From the NCBI RefSeq assembly GCF_019218265.1, contig NZ_JAHUZE010000007.1, forward strand, positions 1-48,413: DNA of 48,413 nt, written 5' to 3'. The DNA is from Maritimibacter dapengensis (GTDB taxonomy: Bacteria; Pseudomonadota; Alphaproteobacteria; Rhodobacterales; Rhodobacteraceae). Of this stretch, positions 26,060 through 34,348 are shown one piece after another. The translations under genes were made by a program, and so were the position numbers. The first letter of the stretch is position 1, and each line of letters begins with the position of its first letter. The notes under the pieces are model-generated. The model had not been told where the DNA came from. It saw only the letters and a list, made by a program, of their open reading frames with translations, and did not search any database.

Positions 26060-26914
26060 TCAGGTAATCCGGAAGTAGTCCGGCCGCCCCGTTGGCCATG
26101 GATCCCCCCACAATTGCTGCCCACCGTCGATGTTCAGAACTTCTCCGGTTACGAATTTCCCTGAATTCGCCGCCATATAGACAACCCCTTCAGCGACATC
26201 CCATTCGTCCCCGGCGTGCCGCATCGGGTTGGAGTCCTGAAAGGTCGCAGAACCCTCCGGAGGGTAGTTCCCGAAACCGTTGCTTTCGCAGCAACCCGGC
26301 GCCACGCAGTTCACTCGGATACCGTGCGGGGCCCACTCCACCGCAACCGACTTGGACAGGTAAACTACCCCTGCCCGGGCCGCACAGGTATGCGCGATGC
26401 CGGGCATGCCGCGCCAGATATCGGCCACGATGTTGACGATGGAGCCCGATTGCTTGTTGGCAACCCAGTGGCGCGCCGTGGATTGCATCATCCACCACGT
26501 GCCGTTCAGGTTGGTGTCTATGACCGCATTCCAGCCCTTTGGACTAAACTCCAACGCTGCTTGCGGAAACTGACCCCCAGCATTGTTCACCAATACGTCA
26601 ATCGCCCCGAACTCCTGGTTCGTCTTGGCGACAAAATCCTCGACCTGCTCAGGCTCCCGGATGGTCATAGGCACAGCGAAAACTTCGCCCCCGAAACTTT
26701 CAAGGAACTCCTTGGCCAAAGCCAGTTTCTCTTCGTTGCGTCCATTGATCGCCAGATTGGCCCCGAGCCTTGCGAACAAGGTCGCAATTGCCAGCCCCAA
26801 TCCGCCTCCGGCCCCGGTCACCACAACGACTTTGCCGGTGAATAAACCGCTTGCGTAAACGGTTGCACGTTTTGATAGGTCCTCCCTCGAAGACCCAAAC
26901 TGCGTCTTATTCAT
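26060..26914 (-). CDS. SDR-family 2,4-dienoyl-CoA reductase-like protein
   Basis: A 284-residue short-chain dehydrogenase/reductase. The cofactor loop VVTGAGGGLGLA is at about 31-42, NNAGGQF follows, and the active-site stretch is HTCAARAGVVYLSKSVAVEW. The canonical catalytic Tyr is absent there, and the CAARAGV pattern matches the DECR2-type 2,4-dienoyl-CoA reductases. The likely reaction is NADPH-dependent reduction of a dienoyl-CoA. The start at 26914 has GGAGG at 7 nt; an upstream in-frame ATG at 26935 lacks one. It is the first gene of the transporter operon, with an operator palindrome 40 nt upstream. Confidence 0.87.
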   Translation of the reverse strand: MNKTQFGSSREDLSKRATVYASGLFTGKVVVVTGAGGGLGLAIATLFARLGANLAINGRNEEKLALAKEFLESFGGEVFAVPMTIREPEQVEDFVAKTNQEFGAIDVLVNNAGGQFPQAALEFSPKGWNAVIDTNLNGTWWMMQSTARHWVANKQSGSIVNIVADIWRGMPGIAHTCAARAGVVYLSKSVAVEWAPHGIRVNCVAPGCCESNGFGNYPPEGSATFQDSNPMRHAGDEWDVAEGVVYMAANSGKFVTGEVLNIDGGQQLWGDPWPTGRPDYFRIT

Positions 26915-26954
26915 GACGCCTCCTCCCATTCCCATTAGGGGCAGCTGCCAGTAA

Positions 26955-26970
26955 TCTAACGGGTGTTAGA
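26955..26970. promoter_or_regulatory. Operator-like palindrome, site 4
   Basis: TCTAACGGGTGTTAGA has 6-bp perfect outer arms and lies between the ACAD end (27019) and the SDR start (26914), ahead of the eight-gene transporter operon. Confidence 0.8.
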
Positions 26971-27018
26971 AAATTGGTCAAGACAACTTTTCCCACCAGC
27001 CCCGCCCGTTATCTCCGA

Positions 27019-28185
27019 TCAGTAAGACTTTGGAAGTCCAAGGGCTTTTTCTGCTATGAACGACAGAAGCATCTGCGGTGTCACCGGTACGATGCGGAAC
27101 AGCAGAGCTTCACGTACCAGTCGCTCCACGTGATATTCCTTAGCATATCCGAATCCGCCAAACGTAATTTGCGCGGCTTCGGTCGCCTCGACCGCGGCGT
27201 CGGCGGCCAAAAGCTTGGCGGCGTTCGCCTCGACGCCGCAGGGTTCTCCCGCATCGTAGAGGGCTGCAGCGTGCATCACCATGAGATTGGCAGATTCCAC
27301 TCGCGCCCAGGCTTTGGCGAGTGGATGCTGAACACCCTGATTTTGGCCGATCGGGCGGTCAAAAATCACACGTTCGTTTGCATAATGCGCCGCTCGCGCC
27401 AGTGCGTTGCGCGCAATACCGATGCATTCACCGGCCACCAGGATGCGTTCGGGATTCAACCCGTGCAAAATTTGCCTAAAGCCTTTGCCCTCCTCCCCGA
27501 TCAGGTCCTCAGCCGGAATCGGCAATCCATCGATGAAGACTTCGTTCGAATCGACAGCCTTTCGACCCATCTTTTCGATCTCTCGCACGTCAACGAAATT
27601 TCGGTCGAGATCTGTATAGAACAGGCTCAGCCCTTCGGTCGGGCTGCTCACATCCTCTAGCCGCGTTGTTCTGGCCAGAAGCAACATCTTGTCCGCCACC
27701 TGCGCGGTAGAAATCCAGACTTTTTGTCCGTGCACGACATATCTGTCCCCCTGCCGCACCGCCATGGTCTTCAGCTTTGTGGTGTCTAACCCGGTCGTCG
27801 GTTCGGTTACGGCGAAACAGGCCTTTTCATCGCCTGCTATTAGAGGGCCAAGCATACGCGCGCGCTGCTCATCGGTCCCAAACTTCACCACCGGGTTGAG
27901 CCCGAAAATGTTCATGTGGATGGCCGAGGCTCCGCTTGCGCCGGCCCCCGACTCGGCAATTGCCTGCATCATTATGGTCGCCTCGGTGATCCCCAGACCC
28001 GCGCCGCCGACAGCTTCTGGCATGGCGATACCTAGCCAGCCGCCATCGGCCATTGCCCTGTGCAGATCATGGGGAAAACCACCGTTGCGATCCCGATCCA
28101 GCCAATAGTCGTCGTCGAACCCTGCGCAAATCCGCAGAATCTGGTCGCGAATCTCTTGTTGGTCGGCGGTCAATCGAAATGTCAT
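27019..28185 (-). CDS. Acyl-CoA dehydrogenase
   Basis: A 388-residue ACAD. FAVTEPTTGLDTTKLKT stands in place of the common TEPGxGSD, VVHGQKVWIS follows, and FGGFGYAKEYHVERLVREALLFRIVPVTPQMLLSFI is the C-terminal region. The FGGFGY and RIVPVTPQM segments are those of the broader FadE group that lacks the TNEI Glu, so the base is probably elsewhere (isovaleryl-type position). It overlaps the CoA-transferase upstream by 4 nt and so is the second gene of a two-gene operon. Confidence 0.88.
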   Translation of the reverse strand: MTFRLTADQQEIRDQILRICAGFDDDYWLDRDRNGGFPHDLHRAMADGGWLGIAMPEAVGGAGLGITEATIMMQAIAESGAGASGASAIHMNIFGLNPVVKFGTDEQRARMLGPLIAGDEKACFAVTEPTTGLDTTKLKTMAVRQGDRYVVHGQKVWISTAQVADKMLLLARTTRLEDVSSPTEGLSLFYTDLDRNFVDVREIEKMGRKAVDSNEVFIDGLPIPAEDLIGEEGKGFRQILHGLNPERILVAGECIGIARNALARAAHYANERVIFDRPIGQNQGVQHPLAKAWARVESANLMVMHAAALYDAGEPCGVEANAAKLLAADAAVEATEAAQITFGGFGYAKEYHVERLVREALLFRIVPVTPQMLLSFIAEKALGLPKSY

Positions 28186-29393
28186 AGCGCGCGCCCTCCC
28201 TCCAATCTTACGAGCCCAGCCTCACATAGGGCAGCGATCCGCTCATCGTTAAAACCAAGATCACGCAGAATGCTTTGGCTGTCTGCGCTAGGCGGTCGTC
28301 CCAGCCAACGAAGCTGACCGGGCGTCGCGCTGAGATGAGGGACCGGACCAATGACCTGGGTCTGTTCGCCGTCGACCGACACGATGTCCCCACGATGGCG
28401 TATCTGCTCGTTCGTCATGATCTCTTCGACGCTCAACACACGCGAGGCAACCGCATCATGGCGGGCGAATACCGCTTCCACTTCCTTAGCCGTGTGCTGC
28501 GTGACGAAATCATTGATCGCGTCAAAGACCACCGTCATGTGCCGCGACATCTCGCCCAATGTCGCGAACCGCGGGTCATCGGCGAGGGCATCGCCTCCGA
28601 CCGCCCGCAACAGGCGCTGCGCGGTTTCCGCGCTCCCTGCCGAAACGCTCAGCCACACCCCATCGGACGTTCGGAACATCCCCCCCGGAGCAAAGTCCAT
28701 CGGCTGGCGCAGCCCATTGCGTCGCGGCGAGAGGTTCGCGCCAGTCAATGCGGGAACAGGATAATCCATCAACCGAAGCAGGGCCTCGAATACTGCAATA
28801 TCGACGACCTGACCGCGTGCTATCCCCTTTTCGCGAGCAAATAGCGCGATCATGATTCCCAAAGCGCCCATTAGCCCTGTCGTGCTGTCAGCCGCCGGAA
28901 AGCCGGGGTGCATCGGCGGCCCGTCGGGAAAACCGGTCAGATGCGCTAATCCACTCATGGCCTCCGCAGCACGCCCAAACGCTGGCAGGTCGCGCATCGG
29001 ACCGTCCTGTCCGTAACCTGAAACCCGCAAGACAACCAAGTCCGGGTTCCAATCGTGCAAGACGTCTGGCCCAACACCGGCACGTTCCAGCACACCCGGT
29101 CGGAAATTCTCGATCAGCACGTCGGCATCTTCGACCAACTTTCGCAGGATGTCCCGGCCCTCGTCGGACTTCCAGTCCAGACCTAGTGTTTTCTTGTTAC
29201 GGCCCAAAGTCTTCCACCAGACGCCCACCCCATCCTCTGCCTTGGGTCCAAGGTCGCGCATCATATCCGTCCGGTTGGGGGCTTCGATCTTGATGACATC
29301 TGCACCAAAATCCGAGAGTAAAGCTGCCGCAAGTGGTCCGGCAATTACGTGACCAAGTTCTATAATCTTCAGTTGATCAAGGGGTCCAGACAT
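28182..29393 (-). CDS. Family III CoA transferase, atypical active-site segment
   Basis: A 403-residue CaiB/BaiF protein. LKIIELGHVIAGPLAAALLSDFGADVIKIEAP at the N terminus and GNRNKK-like LGRNKKTLGLDWKSDEG are typical. Where the catalytic Asp is expected (AYD/GFD), this protein reads PAFGRAAEAMSGLAHLTG. It belongs to a subgroup in which the Asp is shifted or absent, so CoA transfer needs proof; racemase or hydrolase-like activity is possible. The ATG at 29393 lies 24 nt from an operator-like site. It overlaps the ACAD gene (ATGA). Confidence 0.85.
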   Translation of the reverse strand: MSGPLDQLKIIELGHVIAGPLAAALLSDFGADVIKIEAPNRTDMMRDLGPKAEDGVGVWWKTLGRNKKTLGLDWKSDEGRDILRKLVEDADVLIENFRPGVLERAGVGPDVLHDWNPDLVVLRVSGYGQDGPMRDLPAFGRAAEAMSGLAHLTGFPDGPPMHPGFPAADSTTGLMGALGIMIALFAREKGIARGQVVDIAVFEALLRLMDYPVPALTGANLSPRRNGLRQPMDFAPGGMFRTSDGVWLSVSAGSAETAQRLLRAVGGDALADDPRFATLGEMSRHMTVVFDAINDFVTQHTAKEVEAVFARHDAVASRVLSVEEIMTNEQIRHRGDIVSVDGEQTQVIGPVPHLSATPGQLRWLGRPPSADSQSILRDLGFNDERIAALCEAGLVRLEGGRAL

Positions 29394-29417
29394 CTGCACT
29401 TTCGACTTTGCTAATTT

Positions 29418-29433
29418 TCTAATGGTTGTTCGA
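29418..29433. promoter_or_regulatory. Operator-like palindrome, site 5 (degenerate)
   Basis: TCTAATGGTTGTTCGA matches the repeated motif at the outer bases (TCTAA and GTTnGA) with two arm changes, 24 nt upstream of the CoA-transferase start. It marks the right end of the catabolic island. Confidence 0.55.
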
Positions 29434-29516
29434 TTCCTAGCAAAGGCGAAGTCGGATCTCAAGATTCAAAGGTAATCACCTCCCCGAAAACGTAACCGCC
29501 CGGTTGTTACCATGGA

Positions 29517-29888
29517 TCAGTTCATTGGCGTCCAGTTCCATGGAAGCGGTTCGTTGAGCGGGTTGGTCATGTGATTGTGGATGCGGTCGAGGATTTCGGC
29601 CAGCCAGGCTTGCCGATCGAGGCCGTTCATCTTGGCTGTCTCGACAAGAGACATCGCCCGGGACAGCGTTTCGCCACCGCTGTCGGAGCCTGCAAAAAGC
29701 CAGTTTTTTCGCCCGATGCTGATCGGGCGCATGACGCACTCGGCGGTGTTGTCGTCGATGCCGACGCGGCCATCTCCAAGGAAGAGCTCGAATGACGGCC
29801 AGCAGCTGAGACCATAGCGGAAGGCCTTCGCGAGATCGCCCTTGCCGGGAATGCGTAGCAGTTGGGCCTCGGTCCATGCCTTGAAGGC
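29517..29888 (-). mobile_element. IS66-family transposase, C-terminal remnant
   Basis: The minus strand encodes about 123 residues of the IS66 transposase C-terminal domain: AFKAWTEAQLLRIPGKGDLA, then DDNTAECVMRPISIGRKNWLFAGSDSGGE and MSLVETAKMNGLDRQAWLAEIL. A stop codon (29889-29891) lies directly upstream and the DDE domain is missing. No terminal inverted repeat was recognised, so this is a dead fragment. Confidence 0.85.
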
Positions 29889-29895
29889 CTAGACC

Positions 29896-30129
29896 ATGGA
29901 GCGGGAGTGCGCCTGGCCTGCTGCCAGCCGCAGTTCCGCTGTATTTCGTGCCCTCACGAATTATGGCCAGCCGTGCGTTCTTTCAGGCCTGCGGGACGAA
30001 GCGCTCGTCTTTGGCGGCACCGAAGTGGCTCCGACATTCGGCGGTTTTCTCGAAGGCGCGCTTGAGGCGGCGGAATATGCCTACACCGTCCTTAAGATGG
30101 GTCGAGGGCGCTCAGAGAAGCGCTTATAA
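29896..30129 (+). pseudogene. Flavin amine oxidase C-terminal fragment
   Basis: The plus strand reads LRDEALVFGGTEVAPTFGGFLEGALEAAEYAY, the C-terminal FAD-contacting GTE...GGFLEGA motif of flavin monoamine oxidases (in family members usually AGTETA...GYMEGAL). Only about 60 recognisable residues remain; the rest of the enzyme is absent. It abuts the IS66 remnant on one side and the RND remnant on the other. Confidence 0.6.
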
Positions 30130-30141
30130 CTGCATCTGCGT

Positions 30142-30550
30142 TCAGGCTGTCGCTGGGGAACCTGAAGTAGCGTTTTCTTTTTTGGGCGGCTTGATCCGGA
30201 AGAACAGTGCATAAAATACCGGAACCGCGACCAGCGTCAGGATCGAGGCGAACGCGAGGCCACCCATGATCGTCGCGGCCATCGATGCGAAGAAGGCGTC
30301 TGGTAAGAGCGGAATCATACCGAAAATCGTTGTGCCCGCAGCCAGCACGACGGGCCTCAAACGGCTGACCGAGCCATCGATCACCGCCTGATAGTCCTCG
30401 ACACCTTCGGCGCGTTGCTGATCGATTTCTTCCACCAGCACAATGGCATTCTTCATCAGCATCCCGGAAAGGGACAAGAAGCCGAGAAGCGCCGTGAACG
30501 TGAACGGTAGCCCAGTGAACAGCAGACCGAGAACCATCTGTGAACCGGCA
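30142..30550 (-). pseudogene. RND efflux transporter, C-terminal remnant cut by IS21
   Basis: About 136 residues of the last transmembrane block of an AcrB-type inner-membrane pump: SLSGMLMKNAIVLVEEIDQQ, SVSRLRPVVLAAGTTIFGMIPLL, and ATIMGGLAFASILTLVAVPVFYALFF. The reading frame ends abruptly at 30550, exactly where the IS21 end begins, so the insertion or a later deletion removed the N-terminal 85-90 percent. Confidence 0.88.
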
Positions 30551-32295
30551 TGCAAAATTGACCCTGTAGAGGGGTGATCGGCGTCCAAAAATGACCCCCT
30601 TACAATGATGTGGATGATGCCCCCGAGGTCATCGGGGAGCGCAGTGTGGGATGTTGGTCGTGGAGACGATAGCGAAGATCCGGCGGGCGTATTTTCAGGA
30701 CAAGAAGTCGATCAAGCAGATCTGCCGTGAGCTGCGGGTATCTCGGAACACGGTGCGCAAGGTGATCCGGTCGGGTGCGACGGAGCTCACCTATGAGCGA
30801 ACCATTCAGCCGCAGCCGAAGATCGGGCCCTGGAAAGACATGCTGGACGAGATGCTGGCGGTGAATGCGCGGAAGCCCAAGCGCGAGCGACTGACCCGCA
30901 TTCGGATCTTGGAAGAACTTCGGGCCCGAGGTTATGATGGCGGCTATGATGCCGTCCGGCGATACGCGGCCTCCTGGTCCAAGGAGGAAGAGGTGGCATC
31001 TGCCGCGGCCTATGTGCCGCTAAGCTTCGATCCGGGGGAAGCCTACCAGTTTGACTGGAGCCACGAGATCGTGGTGATCGACGGCGTGACAATCACCGTG
31101 AAGGTCGCCCACGTTCGCCTCTGCCACAGCCGGATTCTGTTCGTGCGGGCCTACCCGCGCGAGACGCAGGAGATGGTGTTTGACGCGCACGACAAGGCCT
31201 TTGCCTTCTTCGGTGGAGCCTGCGCGCGGGGCATCTACGACAACATGAAGACGGCGGTGGATACGATCTTCGTCGGCCGAGACCGCGCCTACAATCGCCG
31301 GTTCCAGCAGATGTGCGGGCACTATCTGGTCGATCCGGTGGCATGCACCCCGGCCTCGGGCTGGGAGAAGGGCCAGGTCGAGAACCAGGTCGGTGTGGTG
31401 CGGCGACGGTTCTTCGTGCCCCGGCCGCGGTTCAAGAGCCACGCCGAGCTCAACGCCTGGCTCGAGGATCGCTGCGTTGCCTGGGCCAAAGCCAATCCGC
31501 ACCAGGAGCTTCGGGATCGAACGATCTGGGATGTGTTCCAGGACGAGCGCGCGAGTCTCGTGCCCTACGTGGGTCCGTTCGACGGCTTCCATGCCGTGCC
31601 GGCGTCGGTCTCGAAGACCTGCCTCGTCCGGTTCGACAAGAACCGCTACTCCGTCGATGGCCGGGCGGTTGGTCGTCCTGTCGAGATCCGCGCCTATGCC
31701 GAGCGGGTCGAGCTCTGGCAGGACGGCAAGATCGTGGGGCAGCACGCCCGAGCCTTTGGGCGCGACAAGGCCATCTACGACCCGCTGCACTACATTCCGG
31801 TTCTGGCTCGCAAGCCTGGGGCCCTCCGGAACGGTGCCCCCTTCAAGGACTGGGACCTGCCGGCGGCGATCAGGCGCGTGCAGCGCAAGCTTGGCAAGGT
31901 GCCGAACGGCGACCGGCAGATGGTCCAGATCCTCAGCATGATCCCGATCGATGGGCTGGATGCAGTGGACGCTGCCTGTGCCGAAGCCCTGAACGAAGGG
32001 GTTCCCGCGGCCTCAGTCGTCCTCAACATCCTGGCCCGGCATCGGGAGCCGCCACCGCCGCTGACCATCGATACACCGGAGGCGTTGCGACTGACCTGCG
32101 AGCCCGTGGCCGATTGCAAACGCTACGACAGCCTCAGGAGACCCAACCATGGAAAGATCACAGGTGCTGGACGCGATGAGCCAGCTGAAGCTCTACGGCA
32201 TGAAGGCCGCCTACGATGAGATCATCACCACGGCGGTGAAGCGTCAGCACGAGCCGCAACAGATCGTCGGCGACCTGCTGAATGCCGAGATCGAC
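30551..32295 (+). mobile_element. IS21-family insertion sequence, right end missing
   Basis: The left end is at 30551 (TGCAAAATTGACCC), with a related inner repeat at about 30584 (CCAAAAATGACCCCC), the multiple-repeat terminus typical of IS21. It carries complete istA and only the first part of istB. No matching right inverted repeat was found, because istB switches in frame into plasmid sequence at about 32295. The element can no longer move by itself. Confidence 0.85.
30651..32219 (+). CDS. istA: IS21 transposase IstA
   Basis: A 522-residue IS21-type DDE transposase. An N-terminal helix-turn-helix (KSIKQICRELRVSRNTVRKV) is at about 19-38. The catalytic residues are visible as YQFDWSHE (first Asp, about 135), IYDNMKTAVD (second Asp) and GWEKGQVENQVG (Glu). 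A C-terminal beta-barrel region follows. It overlaps istB by 71 nt. The protein appears intact, but it lacks a full IstB partner and a right transposon end here. Confidence 0.95.
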   Translation: MLVVETIAKIRRAYFQDKKSIKQICRELRVSRNTVRKVIRSGATELTYERTIQPQPKIGPWKDMLDEMLAVNARKPKRERLTRIRILEELRARGYDGGYDAVRRYAASWSKEEEVASAAAYVPLSFDPGEAYQFDWSHEIVVIDGVTITVKVAHVRLCHSRILFVRAYPRETQEMVFDAHDKAFAFFGGACARGIYDNMKTAVDTIFVGRDRAYNRRFQQMCGHYLVDPVACTPASGWEKGQVENQVGVVRRRFFVPRPRFKSHAELNAWLEDRCVAWAKANPHQELRDRTIWDVFQDERASLVPYVGPFDGFHAVPASVSKTCLVRFDKNRYSVDGRAVGRPVEIRAYAERVELWQDGKIVGQHARAFGRDKAIYDPLHYIPVLARKPGALRNGAPFKDWDLPAAIRRVQRKLGKVPNGDRQMVQILSMIPIDGLDAVDAACAEALNEGVPAASVVLNILARHREPPPPLTIDTPEALRLTCEPVADCKRYDSLRRPNHGKITGAGRDEPAEALRHEGRLR

Positions 32296-32889
32296 CAGGT
32301 GACGTCCTGGCTGGCCACCGAAATCCTCGCGCTCAGCGAGTTTTTGACCTCGTACTGGGAAGAGATCGATGACGCGATGTTCGAGCACCTTTGGCAGACC
32401 GAGGTCGACGCTGTGCCGGAGTTCACCACCTCGAAGATCACGCTGATCTGCGGGCTTCTCCTGCCGATCTGGGACCGGCTACCTGCCGACAACATACGCA
32501 TCTATCGCCTGCAAACCGAAGACGGGGAACGCGCCATCGGCCGTCTGGTCAGCCAGGAACAGCGCTCGAACGTCTACGCGCGCCTTGGGCTCGACTGCCA
32601 GATCGAGATGTCGCCGCAGGAGGAGCTCGCGGCCGTGATGGACGCCAGGACGACCCTGAACCTCCTCGGCGGTTACCAGCTGCGCAGGTCGCTCGTCATG
32701 GGGCAGCCGAGGTGTGAGCTGATCGGCGCGTCCGGTGCGGCCCTGCCCGCACTGAAAGCCATGGGCTGCTTCACCGAGGTTATCCAGTGGAAGACGCGGG
32801 TGTTCATCCCGGTGGACGGTACTGACGTGCTGGCGCGGGTGCTCGCCGAGCATCCAGTTGGCGCAAGCGTCGCAGATGCTGCCGCATGA
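32149..32889 (+). pseudogene. In-frame chimera: IstB N terminus fused to strawberry-notch-type C terminus
   Basis: A 246-residue open frame. The first 50 or so residues are IstB (MERSQVLDAMSQLKLYGMKA, HEPQQIVGDLLNAEI); the Walker motifs of IstB are absent. From about residue 52 it becomes the C-terminal region of the large strawberry-notch-like helicase proteins of alphaproteobacterial plasmids (VTSWLATEILALSEFL, EVDAVPEFTTSK, LLLPIWDRLP). The frame is kept across the junction, so a stable fusion may be made, but neither parent function is expected. It overlaps the next gene by 4 nt (ATGA), preserving the original plasmid gene order. Confidence 0.8.
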
Positions 32890-33443
32890 ACCCGCGGCGC
32901 AGCATCGCAGACCTCTCGGCCGATCTTGCAGACCAGGCCGAGAGTTTCTGCCGCCAGTATTTCCCCGAGGGACGCAAGCAGGGCAATTATTGGCAGGTCG
33001 GTGACACATCGGGAGCAAAGGGACAGAGTCTCGCGATCCGACTGCAGGCGGAAAGCGGGCGCAAGGCCGGGTCCTGGCAAGATTTCGCGACGGGTGAATT
33101 TGGCGACTTGATCGACCTGCTGCAAGAACGGCTTGGTTCGGTGACACTCAAGGAAACGCTAAGGGAGGCCCGGTCCTTTCTCGGCGAGGCCCCCTGCCCT
33201 GCCGTAACTCGTGAAACCCAAAGGGCTGAGCGCCACGATACTGCCTCCAGCAAACGCATTGCGCGGGCGCGCAAGCTCTTTGCGGCTGGCAAGCCAGTTC
33301 TTGGCACCTTGGCCGCCACCTATCTGCAAGGGTGCGGCATCACGCGCCTCGGTCCCGCGCTCCGCTATCATCCGCGGGTCTTCCTACGTCAGGGCGAGGA
33401 CGATCCTGATCTGGCAACAAGGTCCCCTGCCCCAGCCAGATGA
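32886..33443 (+). pseudogene. Primase/toprim-type plasmid gene, 3' truncated
   Basis: About 170 residues resembling the N-terminal part of plasmid toprim/primase-like proteins (DUF7146-type). FCRQYFPEGRKQGNYWQVGD and GSWQDFATGEFGDLIDLL give the CHC2-like start, and YLQGCGITRLGPALRYHPRVF is the region just before the toprim domain. After about 33390 the sequence changes and the frame ends at 33443, so the toprim domain is missing. The following DUF2493 sequence is in another frame, which points to a deletion joining two backbone genes. Confidence 0.7.
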
Positions 33444-33456
33444 GGTCGAACTCGCC

Positions 33457-34227
33457 ATGGCGACCCTCTTTGATACCACCATCGGCCTCCTCACCGGCAG
33501 CCAGTTGGAAGACAATCTCGAAGAGATGCTCTGGTCCCTGACCTCGATTTTCCATCGCCGGCTGACCCATATCCAGAAGCTTCTCGAGGACAACGAATTC
33601 GAGGTCCGGGAAAGCCTAGCCATCCAGGACGGCTCCGAGGTCGCCTCGGTCGAGCTCGAGCGCCTCCAGATGATCGGCCTCAAGCTCTGGGACCATCGCG
33701 ACGCTTTCGAGCAGATGCGCGATCTGGCCGTGGACCACTTCTCGGCCGCCACCGGCTCGCCCTGGCTGCCCCGCACCGGGTCCAAGGTCTCGCATCGCGG
33801 CCTGACCTCCGCCGTGGTGGACAGCCGGGCCTATCTCTCGGCCAAGCGCCGCAAAGAGACCGAGGTGCATTGCCCCGAAGGCACGCGGATCGCTTTCTCG
33901 GGCGGGGACTATCAAGCCTACGATCTGATCTGGTCCGTCCTCGACGCCACCCACGCCAAATACCCCGACATGGTGCTCCTGCACGGCGGCACACCCAAGG
34001 GCGCCGAGATGATCGCCGCTCGGTGGGCAGATACCCGCGGTGTCACCCAGGTGGTCTTCAAGCCCGACTGGAAAAGCCACGGCAAGGCCGCCCCTTTCAA
34101 GCGCAACGACAAGATGCTCGAGACCATGCCGCAGGGTCTGATCGCCACCCCCGGTTCGGGCATCACCGAGAACATCGTCGACAAAGCCCGCAAGCTCGGG
34201 ATCCGTATCAAGAGGATCGGGGCCTGA
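33457..34227 (+). CDS. DUF2493 (YspA/SLOG-like) plasmid protein, N terminus probably lost
   Basis: A 256-residue protein with a C-terminal DUF2493 domain of the SLOG nucleotide-binding superfamily. RIAFSGGDYQAYDLIWSVLD, MVLLHGGTPKGAEMIAARWA, VVFKPDWKSHGKAAPFKRND and ATPGSGITENIVDKARKLGI form the Rossmann-like core. The ATG at 33457 is the first within homologous sequence, but residues just upstream (PLPQPDEVEL) also look native, so the true N terminus was probably removed by the deletion near 33400. Function is unknown; it is common on alphaproteobacterial plasmids. Confidence 0.75.
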   Translation: MATLFDTTIGLLTGSQLEDNLEEMLWSLTSIFHRRLTHIQKLLEDNEFEVRESLAIQDGSEVASVELERLQMIGLKLWDHRDAFEQMRDLAVDHFSAATGSPWLPRTGSKVSHRGLTSAVVDSRAYLSAKRRKETEVHCPEGTRIAFSGGDYQAYDLIWSVLDATHAKYPDMVLLHGGTPKGAEMIAARWADTRGVTQVVFKPDWKSHGKAAPFKRNDKMLETMPQGLIATPGSGITENIVDKARKLGIRIKRIGA

Positions 34228-34348
34228 GGCCCCGTTTATCCCATGACATCAGTCGGAGCGCCTTGTGCGGTTCGCTCTATGAGTTCGCAGAGGTGCGCAG
34301 TTCTGCGGGATTTGGTCTGTCAGACTGCTGAGAGTGCGGATGAGATTT

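Noticed and set aside
29476-29877. 133-residue minus-strand protein over the IS66 remnant
   Set aside because: It is in a different frame from the recognisable IS66 domain and has a low-complexity, Arg-rich translation.
32149-32889. Intact IstB ATPase
   Set aside because: The Walker motifs and most of the AAA+ domain are missing; only the first 50 residues match IstB.
33211-33456. N-terminal 82 codons of the DUF2493 frame
   Set aside because: This part lies in another frame over the primase-like gene and shows no DUF2493 similarity; it is open by chance.
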